Shown piece after piece: positions 5,724 through 8,961 of a stretch of 8,961 bases of DNA. Positions within the stretch are counted from its first letter, which is position 1; the number at the start of each line of letters is the position of its first letter. Origin of the DNA: an uncultured Bacteroidia bacterium (GTDB lineage Bacteria; Bacteroidota; Bacteroidia; SpSt-205). A program made the position numbers and the translations under genes. The stretch lies in NCBI GenBank assembly GCA_937995505.1, contig CALKJV010000232.1, positions 1 through 8,961 of the forward strand. The letters are read 5' to 3'. The notes below the pieces were generated by a model that was given only the letters and a program-made list of their open reading frames with translations, was not told where the DNA came from and did not search any database.

Positions 5724-5731
5724 TAATTTTG
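5724..5731 (+). promoter_or_regulatory. Bacteroidota -7 box (TAATTTTG) for the YfhO-family gene
   Basis: TAATTTTG is a perfect TAnnTTTG, ending six bases before the ATG at 5738. Transcription would start about at the start codon, giving a leaderless or near-leaderless mRNA. A TTG triplet inside the box is in frame with the gene and could be mistaken for its start. No good -33 element is seen. Confidence 0.45.
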
Positions 5732-5737
5732 GCCGTG

Positions 5738-8371
5738 ATGCGCACTCGCCTAATCCTAGACTGGGGGCTTCCTCTGCTGCTAATAACCCTTTTGAGCGTA
5801 TCGTACTTCTTTCCCTATTACACTGGCTATCGCTTCAAGGCCTCCGACCAGATCCAGCAGGACTACCTCTTTTCTCGCATGGACCAGCTGGAAAAGGCCC
5901 ATGGGAAGCCCCTCTTTTGGATGCCTTCTCTTTTCTCAGGAATGCCCACCTACCTCATCCGGTACACGGCAGAAGGAGAGTACTTGCCGACTCTTTTTGA
6001 ACTCTTAGGGCGAATATTTCGCCAGTATCCCCCCCTCGCAATGTTTGTGGCTTTTTTGGGCTTTTTTCTCTTTCTGCGAGTGGAGGGGGCCAGCTGGTCG
6101 TGGGCATTAGCGGGGGCTCTGGGCTTCGGGCTAACTAGCTACTACACTAATATGATAGTTGCCACCCACTGGGGCAAAAGCACAGTACTCTTTTCGGTGC
6201 CCTATATACTAGCCGGAATGGGGCTTCTGCACCGAGGGCGATGGCTTCTCGGTGTAGCTCTGGCCCTAGTAGGGTGGAGCGGGGTAGTGGGAGGACATCA
6301 CCCGCAAATGGCTTACTACGCGCTGGCTGTAATTGCTGCGTATGGGCTTTACTGGCTCTGGGAAGCCGCCTCCACTCGCACCTGGCGAAGGTACTTCCTC
6401 GCTCTCTCACTAGCCCTCCTAAGCGCTGGGGCGGCCAGTGTCTCTCGCTTGGCGAGCCTCCTTCCCTACTATCAGTACGGACAGTACTCTATCCGAGGAC
6501 CCAGCTCCCTGGAGCGGGAAACCACCGCAGACCCTTCTCTGCGCAGTGGTCTAGATAAAAGCTATGCGCAAAGCTACTCTGCCAGTGTAGCAGAACTCTG
6601 GACGCTGGTCATTCCAGACTTTGCGGGGGGTACTTCCCAGGAAGACCTTTTGCGCCGCCTCGGGAAAAGCTCTGCCCTCTGGGAAGCCCTGCGCAATCAA
6701 GGCGTAGGGGAAGTAGGCTTCCTCCGATCCATGCCCACCTATTGGGGGGGCTCTCCCTTTTCCGCAGGGTCGTTTTATGTAGGGGCTCTCTGGCTGCTGC
6801 TCATAATCCTCGGATGGATGTATGCCATAGATGCCCTGGATTGGCTTCTCTTATACGCCGCGTGGGGGGCTATGCTCTTATCTTTGGGCGCTTATGGCTA
6901 TAGCCTGTGGGGTTCTGCGGTGCTCTTAGCTTTGCCGGCAGCCGCTTACCTCATAAGCCGCCGCATCCAAAAGCCCTCCTGGCGACCCGCCGTAGCTACT
7001 GCGGTCTTCCTCGGCGGATGGGGGCTTATCAGCCTCGTAGATAACGACCCAGAAAATACCTACAAGCTTACCGATTGGGCCCTGGAATATCTGCCCTTTT
7101 ACAATAAGTTTCGGGCGCCCTCTACCTGGCTGGTGATTATGGGCTTTATCTTCCCCTGGCTGGGAATACGGGGAGCTATGCGATTTCTGGCAGCCCCTGA
7201 CTTCAGTAAGGCGCTGTATAGCGTAGGGCTAGCCGCAGGAATTGTGTTTCTGATAGGAGTAGGGGCTTCTTTTTTGGGATTTTCTTTTGCAGGAGCGGGC
7301 GATGCCCAAATTTCCGCTCAGGTTCCACAGTGGTTTATGGAAGCCCTCCGAGAAGACCGCATAGCCATCGCCCGACAATCGGCTTTTCGTAGTCTGGGAT
7401 GGTTGGCCCTGGGAGGAATAGGCCTCGTGCTTATTGCCCGAGGGCTTCTCAAGCCGCTTCCCGGGGGGCTTTTGCTGGCTACACTTGTTACGCTAGATGG
7501 CTGGATACTCAATACTACCTACTTCCCGCGCAAAGAGACTTATATCCGAGCCCGCGAGTTCCAGCTACCTCCTCCTCAAGAGCCGTATGAGCGCGCCATT
7601 TTAGCGGATACGAGTGGGTTCTTTCGCATACTGCCTATGCATACGAGCGCCTTCACAGATAGCCGTCCCAGCACTTACTTAGAGAATGCTGGCGGCTATC
7701 ACCCCGCTAAGCTCAAACGCTACCAGCAGCTGATAGAAGCCCACTTGAGCCGCCTGGAACCCGAAGTTCTGGGCATGTTAGCCATACGATATGTAACTGG
7801 TCGGCCTGGAATGCCAGCCCCACCAGGGTACGATAGCCTTACGCAGACGGCCGATGGAGTAGTACTCTTCCGAGCTCGCTTTCCCACGCCTATAGCCTGG
7901 CTTTCGCCTGGCGTACGAGTCTTTCCGCGCGTAGACCAGACCTTAGATAGCTTAGGCCGCTATCCAAGTAGGGAAGTAGCCCTTTTAGCCGAGAAAGACT
8001 GGAGCGCCTTACCCCTACGCCCAGAGGAAGGCCCCTTAGACTCTACCGAAGGCGTAGAATGCCTCCTCCGTACCCCAAACCTCTTGGAATATCGCGTACG
8101 GGCGAGCCGACCGCGCCTGCTGGTACTTAGCGAAATCTACTATCCCCCCGATTGGGAGGCCGATATAGAAGGGCAACCTACACCGATCATCCCCGCAAAC
8201 TTCGTGCTGCGTGCCGTGGTAGCCCCAGCCGGCGAGCACAAAGTACGCCTTCGCTGCGTAAGCAAAGTGCATGCGTTGGGGCGGAAGGTCTCTACCACAG
8301 GTTCTATAGCAGCTTGGCTTTTGCTAGCTGCAGTGGGGGTTTTTGAGCTGTGGCGGCGCCGACAGGCCTAA
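5738..8371 (+). CDS. YfhO-family polytopic membrane protein (GT-C-like)
   Basis: An 877-residue integral membrane protein starting MRTRLILDWG at the ATG 5738. A TTG three codons earlier is unlikely because it falls inside the -7 box. About a dozen or more hydrophobic helices fill roughly residues 10-600. The first extracytoplasmic loop has ASDQIQQD (35-42) and PSLFSGMPTYL (63-73), and later GGHHPQMAYY (185-194) and YSIRGPSSL (250-258), all positions typical of the long Bacteroidota YfhO proteins. The C-terminal part is a soluble domain with LSEIYYPPDWEADIEG and NFVLRAVVAPAGEHKV, then a last helix and an RRR tail. Bacillus YfhO helps glycosylate lipoteichoic acid as a GT-C-like enzyme; the Bacteroidota role is not established. 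The next gene overlaps its end by 22 bases, suggesting one operon for envelope glycan work. Confidence 0.9.
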   Translation: MRTRLILDWGLPLLLITLLSVSYFFPYYTGYRFKASDQIQQDYLFSRMDQLEKAHGKPLFWMPSLFSGMPTYLIRYTAEGEYLPTLFELLGRIFRQYPPLAMFVAFLGFFLFLRVEGASWSWALAGALGFGLTSYYTNMIVATHWGKSTVLFSVPYILAGMGLLHRGRWLLGVALALVGWSGVVGGHHPQMAYYALAVIAAYGLYWLWEAASTRTWRRYFLALSLALLSAGAASVSRLASLLPYYQYGQYSIRGPSSLERETTADPSLRSGLDKSYAQSYSASVAELWTLVIPDFAGGTSQEDLLRRLGKSSALWEALRNQGVGEVGFLRSMPTYWGGSPFSAGSFYVGALWLLLIILGWMYAIDALDWLLLYAAWGAMLLSLGAYGYSLWGSAVLLALPAAAYLISRRIQKPSWRPAVATAVFLGGWGLISLVDNDPENTYKLTDWALEYLPFYNKFRAPSTWLVIMGFIFPWLGIRGAMRFLAAPDFSKALYSVGLAAGIVFLIGVGASFLGFSFAGAGDAQISAQVPQWFMEALREDRIAIARQSAFRSLGWLALGGIGLVLIARGLLKPLPGGLLLATLVTLDGWILNTTYFPRKETYIRAREFQLPPPQEPYERAILADTSGFFRILPMHTSAFTDSRPSTYLENAGGYHPAKLKRYQQLIEAHLSRLEPEVLGMLAIRYVTGRPGMPAPPGYDSLTQTADGVVLFRARFPTPIAWLSPGVRVFPRVDQTLDSLGRYPSREVALLAEKDWSALPLRPEEGPLDSTEGVECLLRTPNLLEYRVRASRPRLLVLSEIYYPPDWEADIEGQPTPIIPANFVLRAVVAPAGEHKVRLRCVSKVHALGRKVSTTGSIAAWLLLAAVGVFELWRRRQA

Positions 8372-8961
8372 TCTGGCGAGCCCCCGAAGCAACCCCTCGC
8401 CTGCGGTATGTGCTTCGGGTCGTATTTAGCGACTGGCTGGGAATCCCCTGCCGAGTAGTTTCCGCCACAGAAGCCGCCGAAACCGAAGTACCCACAGGCT
8501 GGCGCCTCCTTGCCTACGGCACCGAAGGTCCGGCTGACCTTCGGGTAGCCTACTCGGGGTTTCTCACTCAGAGCGGCACAGAGTTTATCCTGCCCCGCTG
8601 GGACGAGAAGGGCTTTTTCCCCGGCGAAGGCGACTATCCCTGGGACCTCCCCGCCATGGCGTTTTATGTGCTGACCTTATATCCCCTATATCACTGGCCG
8701 TACGGATACGATGACTTTGGGCTCTATGCATGGCATAAAGCGCCATTTTATGCAGCTCCCTTCTGGAGAGAGCCTTTCCTTCTCAAGCATGCCTATGCTC
8801 TGTTGGAACGCTTAGGGCTTCGAGTAGAACGCCCGCCTTTTCGCTGGGAGGTAGGATGGGACATTGACCACTTGTATCAATGGAAAGGCCGAGGGGGGCT
8901 GCGTTGGTGGCTGGGGGGCCTTCTGCGCCGAGACCTTCCCCAGCGGCTTGAAGTACGGTGG
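8350..8961 (+). CDS. Polysaccharide deacetylase-like protein with DUF7033-type N-terminal domain, cut by right window edge
   Basis: An open frame from a GTG at 8350 continues without stop to the window end (204 complete codons). The preceding in-frame stop is at 8344-8346, so the GTG is the only usable common start; it overlaps the YfhO gene by 22 bases. The start MAAPTGLIWRAPEATPRLRYV aligns by eye with the N-terminus of Bacteroidota deacetylases having a DUF7033 domain (typically TPRLKYIxxFIF). Further marks are the AMAFYVLTLYPLYHW segment (102-116) and EVGWDIDHLYQWKGRG (167-182), where D171 and D173 match motif 1 of the NodB catalytic domain. The remaining NodB motifs lie past the edge. 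NodB enzymes remove N- or O-acetyl groups from cell-envelope or secreted glycans; many in this subfamily are uncharacterised and activity cannot be judged here. Confidence 0.82.
   Translation, partial: MAAPTGLIWRAPEATPRLRYVLRVVFSDWLGIPCRVVSATEAAETEVPTGWRLLAYGTEGPADLRVAYSGFLTQSGTEFILPRWDEKGFFPGEGDYPWDLPAMAFYVLTLYPLYHWPYGYDDFGLYAWHKAPFYAAPFWREPFLLKHAYALLERLGLRVERPPFRWEVGWDIDHLYQWKGRGGLRWWLGGLLRRDLPQRLEVRW

Noticed and set aside
5729..5737. TTG or GTG as the start of the YfhO-family gene
   Set aside because: The TTG lies within the TAATTTTG -7 box, so it would probably not be on the mRNA. The GTG at 5735 is adjacent to the ATG and cannot be fully excluded, but ATG is preferred.
8304..8495. 63-codon minus-strand open frame at the YfhO/deacetylase junction
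   Set aside because: Antisense to two well-supported genes with no recognisable features.
1..8961. A novel defence, mobile or CRISPR-type system
   Set aside because: No transposase, integrase, nuclease (other than RNase III), repeat array or terminal inverted repeats; all genes are envelope, lipid or RNA-processing functions.

Overview
The window looks like a compact chromosomal segment from a Bacteroidota-type bacterium, possibly a GC-richer, deeply branching or thermophilic lineage; that last part is a guess from base and amino-acid composition by eye. The reasons are: perfect matches to the Bacteroidota -7 promoter element TAnnTTTG at gene starts; no convincing Shine-Dalgarno sequence at any start; the acpP-fabF-rnc gene order; a long YfhO-family membrane protein; and a DUF7033-type polysaccharide deacetylase, both typical of Bacteroidota. 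There is no RNA gene, mobile element, CRISPR array or integrase, and no gene-free stretch longer than about 40 bases.

Layout. Everything from 1 to 5708 is read on the minus strand and everything from 5738 to 8961 on the plus strand, with one divergent switch of only 29 bases. In reading order on the minus strand the genes are: a DUF58 (von Willebrand A-like) protein; acyl carrier protein (acpP); beta-ketoacyl-ACP synthase II (fabF); ribonuclease III (rnc); a divergent phosphatidylglycerophosphatase A (pgpA-like); a UbiA-family prenyltransferase of the decaprenyl-phosphate phosphoribosyltransferase type; a DprE1-like FAD oxidase; and the first 24 codons of a membrane protein cut by the left edge. 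On the plus strand: a YfhO-family polytopic membrane protein, then a polysaccharide-deacetylase-like protein cut by the right edge that was recovered by reading the frame by hand.

Function. acpP to the DprE1-like gene form an unbroken chain of overlapping genes (TAATG, ATGA, ATGA, 28 bases, GTGA), so they are very probably one co-transcribed, translationally coupled unit that starts at a clear promoter inside the 3' end of the DUF58 gene. It links fatty-acid elongation, RNA processing, phospholipid phosphatase chemistry and two enzymes that resemble the mycobacterial route to polyprenyl-phosphoryl-arabinose (Rv3806c/UbiA and DprE1). The DprE2-type reductase is not in the window. The truncated membrane gene that follows could be a GT-C glycosyltransferase using such a lipid-linked sugar, but only its first membrane segment is visible. 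The plus-strand pair also points to cell-envelope glycan chemistry.

The most interesting points are the arabinose-donor-like pair in a fatty-acid operon of a Gram-negative-type genome, a PgpA with several altered signature residues next to it, an alanine at the DprE1 position where benzothiazinone drugs attack a cysteine, and promoters placed so close to start codons that at least three mRNAs should be leaderless or nearly so.
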